64,000 nucleotides of DNA from an uncultured Clostridia bacterium. Lineage in GTDB: Bacteria > Bacillota > Clostridia > Christensenellales > Borkfalkiaceae. Made by a program: the position numbers and the translations under genes. The stretch is taken from the NCBI GenBank assembly GCA_934271735.1, contig CAKQSB010000002.1, positions 109,014 to 173,013 of the forward strand, written 5' to 3'. Shown piece after piece: positions 33,999 through 42,300 of this stretch (position 1 is its first letter; every line of letters begins with the position of its first letter). Below the pieces are notes generated by a model. The model did not search any database, was not told where the DNA came from, and worked only from the letters and a program-made list of their open reading frames with translations.

Positions 33999-34726
33999 AA
34001 GTTCACCTCGTCTGTATCAGATTTTTCGGCTTCCGCTTTCCCCGTTTTTGCCCCGTTCTCTTTATCGGCGTTTTCTTTACCGATAAACGCGAGCGACGCT
34101 ATAAACGTAAGCGCGGCGGAAAACATAATCGCATAGTTTCCGAAAGCTTTCTGCAGAAGATACCCCGCGCCCGCGCCGACGGCGAATATCGCGACGACTG
34201 CGAGATACAATCCGAAACGCTTTAATGCCGATTTATCTTTTTGTGCGATCGCCGTAACGAGCGAACCCGACATACGAACGATATTTCCGATACACATCGT
34301 GCTTGCGAAATCGTTGCCGTAAATCCGGTCGAACGAAAGCACCTGCATCGCGCAAGCGAAAGATACGAGAGCATTGGCGTACAGATTCATACTTTGCGGC
34401 ATAAACCCGACCGCCAACAGCGTAACCGATTCGACAAGCAGAACAACCTCTTTCCAGAATACTTTTCTTTTGTCGAACAGGAAAAAGAGAGTTTTTGCGA
34501 GAATCGCTCCGAGCGCGAAAAACACTACGGGAACGAGGTATTTCAGTACGCCCGCCATATCTCCGTTTACCAGATTAACGCTTAAAAACACTATATTCCC
34601 CGTCTGCGCGTTCGCAAAAACGCCGTCGCGGCAAAAATAAGAATAAGCGTCCTGCAATCCGCCCGATATTATAATGAATACGAGCATTAGCATAGATTGC
34701 GAAATTTCATTTTTTGTCTTTTTCAT
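33995..34726 (-). CDS. DUF1275 membrane protein, paralogue 2, leading the ATP synthase operon
   Basis: Membrane protein of 243 residues with six predicted segments and the DUF1275 pattern GGLQDAYSYFCRDGVFANAQTGN near 25-47 and SFACAMQVLSF...STMCIGNIVR near 125-150. The tail is charged (Lys/Glu/Asp-rich, about 25 residues). The start at 34726 is chosen for its AAGGAAG site; an ATG nine codons upstream has none. It overlaps the atpB start by 4 bp and occupies the operon position where atpI is usual, which may mean a role in ATP synthase assembly. It is divergent from a LysR regulator. Confidence 0.85.
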   Translation of the reverse strand: MKKTKNEISQSMLMLVFIIISGGLQDAYSYFCRDGVFANAQTGNIVFLSVNLVNGDMAGVLKYLVPVVFFALGAILAKTLFFLFDKRKVFWKEVVLLVESVTLLAVGFMPQSMNLYANALVSFACAMQVLSFDRIYGNDFASTMCIGNIVRMSGSLVTAIAQKDKSALKRFGLYLAVVAIFAVGAGAGYLLQKAFGNYAIMFSAALTFIASLAFIGKENADKENGAKTGKAEAEKSDTDEVNL

Positions 34727-34735
34727 AAAACTTCC

Positions 34736-34764
34736 TTGACATATCTTACGCATTACAGTATAAT
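34736..34764 (+). promoter_or_regulatory. Perfect consensus sigma-A promoter for the LysR gene
   Basis: TTGACA (34736-34741), exactly 17 bp, TATAAT (34759-34764). It overlaps the upstream region of the divergent ATP synthase operon, so LysR binding here could affect both. Confidence 0.85.
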
Positions 34765-34836
34765 CCTTTCGTAGATATCTGTAAAATATATATTTATAAT
34801 GCTTGCCATTTATTTTTGATATGGAGAAAAGTCAAA

Positions 34837-35724
34837 GTGAACACTAATTTCGAAAACTATAAAACCTTTTATTTCGTAGCGAAATACGGCAATATCACCG
34901 CCGCGGCGGAGGCGTTATACTCCGAACAACCCAACGTTACGAGGACGATAAAAAATCTCGAACGGGATCTCGGATGCGTGTTGTTCACGCGCTCTAACAA
35001 AGGCGTTACGCTGACTCCCGAGGGCGAAAAACTATATAGGAGAGTTTCTATCGCATACGAACAGATCGCCGCCGCAGAGGAAGAACTTTCGCGTTATAAC
35101 GGTTTCGAAGAGGGAATTTTAAGAATAGGCGTTTCGGAAACCGCCCTGCACGAAGTTCTGCTTTCCGCGCTTTGCAAGTTTCATTCTTTATACCCTAAAA
35201 TCAAATTCAATCTTATCAATCTTACCAACGCTCAGGCTATCGGCGCGGTTAAAAATCAGGCGGTGGATTTCGTGCTTATCGCAACGCCTTTCGACCTCGA
35301 TAAATCCCTGAAATCCGTTCCGATAAAGAAATTTCAGGATATCGTCGTTTGCGGGGAAAGATACAAATATCTCACGGGTGAAAAAGTAAGGCTGGAAGAG
35401 CTTACGAAACACTGTATCGTCAGCCTTAACAAAACAAGCAAAACTTACGAATATTACAGAAAAATATTCGGAAAATACGGGCTCGAATTTTTGCCGGACA
35501 TCGAAGTTTCCACGTCAAATCAGATTTTGCCGATCGTTAAGAACAATTTAGGGATAGGATTTATCCCCGCTTCGTTTGCCGAAAAGGAAATCGCAAACGG
35601 CGAAGTTTTCAGGCTCGAAACGGAAGAAACAATTGCCCCGCGCGAAGTTTGCCTTATAAAACGCGCCGATTTTTCCTTATCCGTCGCCGCCAAAGAATTT
35701 GAAAAATTATTGACTGAATCTTAA
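34837..35724 (+). CDS. LysR-family transcriptional regulator
   Basis: 295 residues with GTG start at 34837 and GGAG 11 nt upstream. The N-terminal winged HTH includes YFVAKYGNITAAAEALYSEQPNVTRTIKNLERDLGCVLFTRSNKGVTLTPEGE, the LysR signature in order. The co-inducer domain begins near residue 85 (GILRIGVSETAL). Divergent from the DUF1275-atp operon across about 110 bp. LysR regulators often control the divergent gene, so ATP synthase control is possible but only inferred. The inducer is unknown. Confidence 0.92.
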   Translation: MNTNFENYKTFYFVAKYGNITAAAEALYSEQPNVTRTIKNLERDLGCVLFTRSNKGVTLTPEGEKLYRRVSIAYEQIAAAEEELSRYNGFEEGILRIGVSETALHEVLLSALCKFHSLYPKIKFNLINLTNAQAIGAVKNQAVDFVLIATPFDLDKSLKSVPIKKFQDIVVCGERYKYLTGEKVRLEELTKHCIVSLNKTSKTYEYYRKIFGKYGLEFLPDIEVSTSNQILPIVKNNLGIGFIPASFAEKEIANGEVFRLETEETIAPREVCLIKRADFSLSVAAKEFEKLLTES

Positions 35725-35731
35725 AAAAAAA

Positions 35732-35761
35732 AACGGTTCTTTTGAAAGAACCGTTTTTTTT
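35732..35761. terminator. Bidirectional terminator between LysR and the lipoprotein gene
   Basis: AACGGTTC and GAACCGTT with a short loop, flanked by A-run and T-run, serve both convergent genes. Confidence 0.9.
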
Positions 35762-35790
35762 AATTGAGAAAGTTTTTTATAGCGAGATAT

Positions 35791-36756
35791 TTAAAGTTGT
35801 TCGGAATATCCGTTTGAATAAGTGAATACATATCCGTCCGCGAGTTTTTCCGCAAGAATATACGACTTTTTGTTGTTGATTTCTCTTTTTATGTCGAATT
35901 TATTTTCGGAACGGCGAACGATTTTATATTCGACCCCGTCGGATTTCCCGTCTTTTTCCAGCTCGAATTTTATCTCGGTTTTGCCGTCTTTTTCCTCTAT
36001 TTTAAATTCGGTTTCCTGAATTTTTTTGCCGTCCTCGTAAATTTCGCACTCATATTTGGTTTCGTTTTCACCTTTTTCGTTTTCCGTTGCGTAAGTGAAT
36101 ACGACGAAATTCGTTTCGCTTTTTTTCACGGCAAGTTCGAGTTCGAATTCTTTCTCGTCAGCCTCGATTTCCTCTTTTCTCTTTCCCGCGGTTTCGAACG
36201 CGTTTTCGCCGACAACCAGAACACCGACAAGCGTTGCGGAAGTTTCAGTCGAACTCTCGCCGTCGTCCTCTTCCGTTTTTGTTTCTACATTAGTTTCGTT
36301 ATAATACATAACCGCGTTTTCGCCGCCGTAATTTACCGTCATTTTATAGGTATACGCGGAATATTCCCCGTCCGTTTCGGTATTGTTGTCAACTTCGGAA
36401 GACACGTTGTTGCCTATCGCCGCCTCAAACATAACAAGCACGTTTTTAATTTCGGACACGTTTTCGTCCGTGAAATCCGACGGACGGCTTGTCCCCATTT
36501 CTTTATCCGCCATAAATGCGAACTCCGCACAAGTTTCCGCGACAGATTTTTCGTCAATCAGAAAATTCGCGCCGGAAACAGCGGATATCGCGAAGAAATC
36601 GTTGCTTGTGGTGAACGTTTGGGTCTGTTCGCTACCCGAAACGCTGTTTTTTTCGCTTCCGCCGTTCGATGCGGTATTCCCGCAGGCAACCGCTGTCAGC
36701 GATAAAGCAGAAACAAGGGATAACGTTGCAATCGAGCTGAATAATGTCTTTTTCAT
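35791..36756 (-). CDS. Hypothetical lipoprotein under the ECF-type promoter
   Basis: Unrecognised protein of 321 residues. A type II signal peptide ends in a lipobox (TAVAC, Cys25), followed by a Ser/Gly/Asn-rich linker. The rest is strongly Glu/Lys-rich with alternating beta-like pattern (for example YKMTVNYGG and KFELEKDGKS), suggesting a beta-sheet extracytoplasmic domain. No catalytic motif is seen. Its upstream region carries the same 40-bp motif as the ECF sigma operon next door, so it is probably a target of that sigma factor. An AGGAG site precedes the ATG. Confidence 0.8.
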   Translation of the reverse strand: MKKTLFSSIATLSLVSALSLTAVACGNTASNGGSEKNSVSGSEQTQTFTTSNDFFAISAVSGANFLIDEKSVAETCAEFAFMADKEMGTSRPSDFTDENVSEIKNVLVMFEAAIGNNVSSEVDNNTETDGEYSAYTYKMTVNYGGENAVMYYNETNVETKTEEDDGESSTETSATLVGVLVVGENAFETAGKRKEEIEADEKEFELELAVKKSETNFVVFTYATENEKGENETKYECEIYEDGKKIQETEFKIEEKDGKTEIKFELEKDGKSDGVEYKIVRRSENKFDIKREINNKKSYILAEKLADGYVFTYSNGYSEQL

Positions 36757-36800
36757 AATTTATTTCTCCTGATAGTTTTTTTAAGCGTCCGCGAGGGAGC

Positions 36801-36840
36801 TTTCGTTAAATATACGATTGACGGTTGCCGAAATTCTCGC
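36801..36840 (-). promoter_or_regulatory. Predicted ECF-sigma promoter of the lipoprotein gene
   Basis: Minus strand: GAGAATTTCGG, then 9 bp, then ATCGTATATTTAACGAAA, ending 44 bp upstream of the start at 36756. The identical pattern with the same 9-bp spacing lies upstream of the sigma gene. Confidence 0.7.
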
Positions 36841-36872
36841 TTTTTAAAAAAATCTTTAAAAAGTTTTTATTT

Positions 36873-37859
36873 TTATTTCCAAAGGCAATCTTTAACCAGA
36901 TCGACAAGCTCTTCGACAAGTTCTGAAACGTCTCCCTCTTTCTCCTTTTCTCCGATTTCCTCTATCGCTTCCCGGATATCTTCGGAAATTTCTTCGAGGT
37001 CTTCCGTAAAATCTTCGAGATCGTCGCGGGAAACAGTTCCGTTCGGGTCGAAATCGGGTTTAGCGGAATATTTTTCTATAAACGCAAAGAGGATTTTTTT
37101 ATCCTCGTCGGATAAAACGATTTCTTCGCCGTCGTATTTGCCGAAAACTTCTAAAAGAGTACGAATATCCGACAATTTTTCGGAAGCGATTTTCAAAACC
37201 TTATTCTTGAAATTTTCTATCAGTTTTTTATCGTTTTCCTTTACGGTGTGATTTTCGTAATAATCCTCTATCTTATCAAGCTCTTCGTCCGATAAAAATA
37301 ACGTGGTTACGTCCGCGCCGAGAATTCCCTCAAGCGATTTTTCGATTTCGCTTTGCGCTTCGTCGTTGATTTCTCTCGTTTTATGATCGAAAACAGACAG
37401 TCTGACAACGCTCCCGGACGAAATAACACCCTTATTTTTCATATCTCCTATCACGGCGCGTGTTGCCTCGCTCGCTTTTTCGCCGATGTAATTTCTGTTG
37501 TACAGAAATACGACGCCGTCCTCGTTAAGCCCTTTCTGAGCGGTAACGATATCGTTTTCGCCGACCGAAAAAGAAATGTTCGGATTTACGTCTATAACGA
37601 TATCGTAGACGGCGACCGGCGCGGGAACATAAGGCTGTCTTCCCGAAAAATAAACGGAAAGCGGAACGATTACGGCAGCGGCCATTGCCGCGGCAGCAAG
37701 AGAAAGCCCGAGTCGAAAACGGAAAAGTCCTTTTCCCGACAATTTTTCTTTGCCGTTTTTTGCGGCTATTTCGTTCCAATTTACGCCGTTTGAAATTTTT
37801 TCGCTTAAATCGGGCGCATTGTTTTTTAATTCTTCCTCGATTTTCCTGAAATTTCTCAT
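36873..37859 (-). CDS. Anti-sigma factor, RsgI-like, with predicted autocleavage site
   Basis: 328 residues. Cytoplasmic N-terminus (about 1-45), one membrane helix (about 48-71) and an extracytoplasmic domain. This begins VAVYDIVIDVNPNISFSVGEND, matching the RsgI/RsgI-like module, whose Asn-Pro bond (here N92-P93) is the known autoproteolysis site in RsgI proteins. The C-terminal half is helical and very acidic (Glu/Asp-rich, about 210-328), an unusual sensor region. It overlaps the sigma gene by 4 bp, as expected for a sigma/anti-sigma pair. The signal is unknown; no carbohydrate-binding module is seen. Confidence 0.85.
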   Translation of the reverse strand: MRNFRKIEEELKNNAPDLSEKISNGVNWNEIAAKNGKEKLSGKGLFRFRLGLSLAAAAMAAAVIVPLSVYFSGRQPYVPAPVAVYDIVIDVNPNISFSVGENDIVTAQKGLNEDGVVFLYNRNYIGEKASEATRAVIGDMKNKGVISSGSVVRLSVFDHKTREINDEAQSEIEKSLEGILGADVTTLFLSDEELDKIEDYYENHTVKENDKKLIENFKNKVLKIASEKLSDIRTLLEVFGKYDGEEIVLSDEDKKILFAFIEKYSAKPDFDPNGTVSRDDLEDFTEDLEEISEDIREAIEEIGEKEKEGDVSELVEELVDLVKDCLWK

Positions 37860-38377
37860 CGATACGCCTCCTCGGCTAACGTTTTTACTCTTTTCAATAA
37901 CGCGTTGTACTGCCTGTTCACCGTTGAAACGGGTTTTTCAAGCATTTTTGCAACCTCGACTCTCGTATACCCGTATATAACCGTGTTTTCTATAATAAAG
38001 AACTCCTCTTTGCTTAACTTTTTTCTGCATATTTCAAGCAACGGGTATTCGATTTCGTAAACGTCGGAAGCGGCGGAATTCAAATCCTCGGGCGTGAGCG
38101 ATTTATCGATTTTAGCCTCTTTTTTTATGCTGTCGAGAGCCTTGTTTTTCGCAATCGAACAAAGGTACGGCAAAGGATCTTCTTTTACCGACGCAAGATT
38201 GTTCAGAAAAGAAACGTATGCGTTCTGCAAAATATCTTCGGCGAAAAACCTCTCTTTGACGTACTTCCCGACGACGTACCACACCGCGCCTTTGGTGAGT
38301 GCGTAAAACTCTTCGAAATATTCTTTTTTTCCCTCTTTCAGCTTTGAAAGCAATCGTCTGAGTTTTATTCTGCTCAT
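37856..38377 (-). CDS. ECF-type RNA polymerase sigma factor
   Basis: 173 residues from the ATG at 38377 (GGAAG site 1-5 nt upstream of the spacer); the longer frame above is untranslated leader. Region 2 is visible as FAEDILQNAYVSFLNNLAS and region 4 as YGYTRVEVAKMLEKPVSTVNRQYNALLKRV, a typical HTH. The linker between regions is slightly long. It is encoded immediately upstream of its membrane anti-sigma with a 4-bp overlap. The shared promoter motif at 38452-38491 implies autoregulation. Confidence 0.9.
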   Translation of the reverse strand: MSRIKLRRLLSKLKEGKKEYFEEFYALTKGAVWYVVGKYVKERFFAEDILQNAYVSFLNNLASVKEDPLPYLCSIAKNKALDSIKKEAKIDKSLTPEDLNSAASDVYEIEYPLLEICRKKLSKEEFFIIENTVIYGYTRVEVAKMLEKPVSTVNRQYNALLKRVKTLAEEAYR

Positions 38378-38400
38378 ACTTCCTTTTTTTGCCTGCGTCC

Positions 38401-38440
38401 GATACGCGTTGATATATGTTGATATGCGTTGATGTGCGTT
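38401..38440. repeat. Four tandem 10-bp repeats in the sigma-gene leader
   Basis: Four consecutive 10-mers of consensus GATATGCGTT (plus strand) occupy 38401-38440, between the promoter motif and the sigma start. Ten-bp periodicity equals one DNA helical turn. Confidence 0.85.
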
Positions 38441-38451
38441 TGTTATAAAGT

Positions 38452-38491
38452 TTTCGTTATATATACGATCGGGAACACCCGAAATTCTCAC
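38452..38491 (-). promoter_or_regulatory. Predicted autoregulatory ECF-sigma promoter
   Basis: Minus strand: GAGAATTTCGG, 9 bp, ATCGTATATATAACGAAA. It matches the element upstream of the lipoprotein gene in both halves and spacing. TCGTATAT resembles an ECF -10 region. Confidence 0.7.
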
Positions 38492-38576
38492 TTTAACAAA
38501 AAAAATTTCGGTTGGGGATTTTCCCTTTTTCATAAAAATCGGAACGTTCATAAATCCGTTCCGACGATTTTCAGCA

Positions 38577-39224
38577 TTAAGAAATTTTTTTTCGCTGTAA
38601 ATATTCTTTTATTTTTTCGGCAATAAACAAATGCCCTTTGTCGTTCGGGTGAAGTCCGTCTATCGTGAAGTCGTCGCCGACGTTTGTTTCAGGTCTCGGG
38701 AAACCGTCCGAATATAAATCGATGTAATCTATCCCGTTTTTTCCGCAAACGGATTTTATTATATCGACGTAGCCTTTAAGCGGAAGCGACGGTTTTGTTT
38801 TGCTTCCGTCTCCGTAAAGATTGTCGTCGTTAAATCTTCTCGAGGGCAAAATGAAACAAATTTTGTCTTTGCCGTATATTCCGATAAGCCTTTTTATAAG
38901 GTTGTTAAGTCCGCCGTAAAAGGTGTAAGGATCGGTATCGGTCGGCTCGCCGATTTTCGCGTCGCCGTGACCGTAATCGTTCGTTCCGCCGAAAACGAAT
39001 ACCATATCCGCGTCCTTGCTCATTACTTCCGAACGCATCTGGAAATCGTAATCGAAAGTTTTGTATATCGTAGGCGTTTTTTGCCTTGCTATTCTCGTTC
39101 CCGAAACGCCGAAATTCTCGGTTTCCGCTCCGCAGATTTCGGCAACCTTATTAACGTATCTGTTTTCCTCCGAAGACGCGCCTACGCCCTCTGTGATGCT
39201 GTCGCCCAAAAATATAATTTTCAT
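38577..39224 (-). CDS. SGNH/GDSL-family esterase
   Basis: Cytoplasmic-type hydrolase of 215 residues. Block I is FLGDSITEGVG (catalytic Ser), the block II Gly lies near NFGVSGTRI, block III is VFGGTND (Gly/Asn oxyanion residues) and block V is DGLHPNDKGH (Asp and His of the triad). The start at 39224 gives MKIIFLGDS; a TTG nine codons earlier is less likely. No signal peptide. Substrate unknown, perhaps a deacetylase of sugars or lysophospholipids. Confidence 0.88.
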   Translation of the reverse strand: MKIIFLGDSITEGVGASSEENRYVNKVAEICGAETENFGVSGTRIARQKTPTIYKTFDYDFQMRSEVMSKDADMVFVFGGTNDYGHGDAKIGEPTDTDPYTFYGGLNNLIKRLIGIYGKDKICFILPSRRFNDDNLYGDGSKTKPSLPLKGYVDIIKSVCGKNGIDYIDLYSDGFPRPETNVGDDFTIDGLHPNDKGHLFIAEKIKEYLQRKKIS

Positions 39225-39385
39225 AAGCTTATTATAACACGTCCGACGCAAAATCTCAAATTATTTCGCGTCGGACGTCGATTTTTTATTTTATTTTTTC
39301 TAAGGCGTGCCGCAAGATAAATGAAGTTGCTTTTTATCCGACAACCCGCTGAAAACTTAATCTTTACCCCGCCAAACGTTTACTT

Positions 39386-42300
39386 TTATTCGACGATCTG
39401 CGTTTTCACTTTCGTGAAAGAAAGCAATATCTCACCTTTCGCCGCGTCGGCGGAATAATACCCCGCTCTGAGCGCGTAAGTTTTTCCCGCTTCGAAGGTA
39501 TATGTTATCATAAAGTTTCCGCTGCCGTATCCGCTGTCGTCGTCGAACAAGAGAAACTCGCCGTTTTCGTTATAAAGCGAGGCTTTTGTGTCCGCTTTTC
39601 CGAGACTCACAATTTCCATAGTCACGTTTTCGGTAAACATTATCGTGATTTCGACAAGCACGCCGCCGTCCCCGACGATTGTATAATAACATTCGCCCGT
39701 TACGGCGCCTTCGGTTAAAGGCGGTTGTTTGAATTCTCTGTAAACGGTGGCGGTTTCCGTTCCGTACGGAATTTCGAAGGATATCGTAAGATAGTAATCG
39801 TCCGCATTAAGCCCGAGTTCTTTAATCTTCGCTTTCGCGGCTGCGTCTGCCGCCGCTTTATTCACGCCGACTAATTTATTTTCGGAATCGGTAAAGTATT
39901 TATCCTCACCGATAATAAGCGCGATAACTCTTCTCTCCAAACCCAAACCCCATTTTTCTCTGAGAACAACCGTATAAACAAAATCATCGGAGCGAAGACC
40001 GTTGTATGCGACGAGGTAATTTTCGCCGTCTTCATAATCTGTTACGTCTTCGAGGGTAACGCCTTTAATCACTGTGTCTCCTACGTCTTCCAAAGCTCCG
40101 CACTTATAGCAGATGCGATTGCCGTTTTTATCACGGGTAACAAATTCATGTCCCGAAGCCTTCGAAACGACGGGATCTCCGACGATCTGTTCGCACATAC
40201 GGCAATATTCCGCATGTATTTCGTCTGCGGCACAGGAAGAATTCGTTATCGTACGGTTTTCCGTATCGTGATCCGTTCCGCTTTCTATGCGGGTTGCGCC
40301 GTTGCTGTAAGTTATCCTGACCGTATAACGGCAGCCCGCCGCGAAATCGTAGGCATATTCTCTTTTTACCCAAGTGCCGTCCGATTCTTCTCTGTACTCG
40401 TATAAAACGTAGGACTTATCCGACGTTTCTTTTCTCGCGATAATCGTTACGGTTTTTACGCCGTTATCGTTCGTAACGGTTTTTACGCCGATATCTAATT
40501 CCTCGGGAATATCTTCATACAACGTGCTTTCGGACGTACGCGAAATCTCGAAAATTTTGTCGTCCGCTCCGACGGATTTAAAGTAATACTCCTCTCTGTA
40601 AAAGTTATCGCCCGAAGCGATTATCGATCTCTGCTCTGCAGAACGATTTTTGCCGTCGTTTATATTGTTGAGAATTTTTACGATTTCTTCCTTATGATAT
40701 ATGCCGTCGTCGTCGGTATAATCCTTTACGCTCTGATTGAAATAACTTCCGCAATTTTTGCAAACGCTCTCTATCGAATATTCCTTCGGGTTCGTATTCG
40801 TAGTAATCTCGTAATCGTGATACGTATGCGTTTCGAAAAGGTAAGTTTTTAGTATTCCGCTATCCTCGCCGTGTTCGTATCTTAATATGCCCGTAAGCTC
40901 TATCGTGCAGTTTTCGGCTTTAATCCATTTAACTTCATAGTAAACCGCGAGATCGCAATCAAAACAAACGTATTTGTAACCGCTGTCGAGCAATTCGTAT
41001 TTTTCCCGGTAAGTTCCCGGCATAAACACGCCGTCGATCTGCCCCTGCTCCTCGGTAATTCCGTCTTCGCAGAAAACCATACTTACGCTTCTGTGTCCGA
41101 CAGTTTCGGGGATAATCTGTTTTCCGCAAATACATTCGCTTACGTAAAGCTTGAATTTACAATCTTCGTTTTTGCCGGGAATTTCGATTTCTTCGGCGCC
41201 CGATGCTTCATAGTAATGCTTCGACGAATAAACAAACGATTCGTCGACAACCTTTTCGCAAGCGGAACAAGTCGTTATGATAATCGTTCCGTCGACGCAG
41301 GAGCTGCCCTCGACGGCAAGTTTGTAACTCTTTTTAAGTTCGCCTATATGCGCGAGTTTAACGGTGATTTTATTCCCGCATGCGGAACATTTAAGCGTTT
41401 TATGCCCGCCGCAGACGTAATCCGACTCTTCGGGAACGATCTCGTATTCGTGATACTGAGGAGCGTCGGTCGTCAATACCTTCGTCGTTACATTATAATA
41501 AAATCTTTCAGATTCTATATCGGATTCTTTCGTAACCTCGTCATAAACCTCGAAGAAAATTTCGTAGTTTATCCAGCCGCCGCAATATCCGTAATCGTAA
41601 AGTCCGTAATAACCGATAAGTCTGAAACTGCGAGAATGAAGATCGGGAGAAGTCTCGAGTACGTTAATCTCGGTTATTTCTCCGTTTTCGTCCGCCACGA
41701 ATTCTATCGCCGCCGCTCCGTAAACTTTGGCGGTCATTCTCGTATTCGGCTGAACGCGTATGTAATCTTCGATTTTCGAAATAATGGTTTCGTATTCCGA
41801 AATATCGCCGAGTTCGCCCGGAATTATATCGATTTTTCCGTCGATTACCGTTCTCTTGTACTCGAAATAATTTCCGTTCTGATCGTTACGGCTGTCAAGC
41901 TGCCATTCGTTAGAACAAACAGAGAAAGAAGTTATGTTTCCGTCTTCGTCGGTATTAAATCCGAACGCGTCCGTCCCGAGAACGTCCTCCGCTTTTTCGG
42001 CAATGGAAACGAGATACTCGCGGGCTTCGGCAACCGCTTCTTCGATAGTCTGCCCGTCTTCGCGGTCGGCTACGAAATACGCGATTACTTCCATAACGCT
42101 TTGCGTTTTGAACATTTCCAGAACTTCGCCGGCTACCGCTGATACGTCGTTTTCGTTTATATTGACGGCGTTTGCGATAATGGCTTTAAGCTTAATTCCG
42201 TCGAACTGTCCGAGAACGGATTCTAAGGCGTTCGTGAAATATTTTTCCGCGCCGGTAAACTTAAAGTAGACGTTATCCAAGGTTTCGAGAATGTTTGCGT

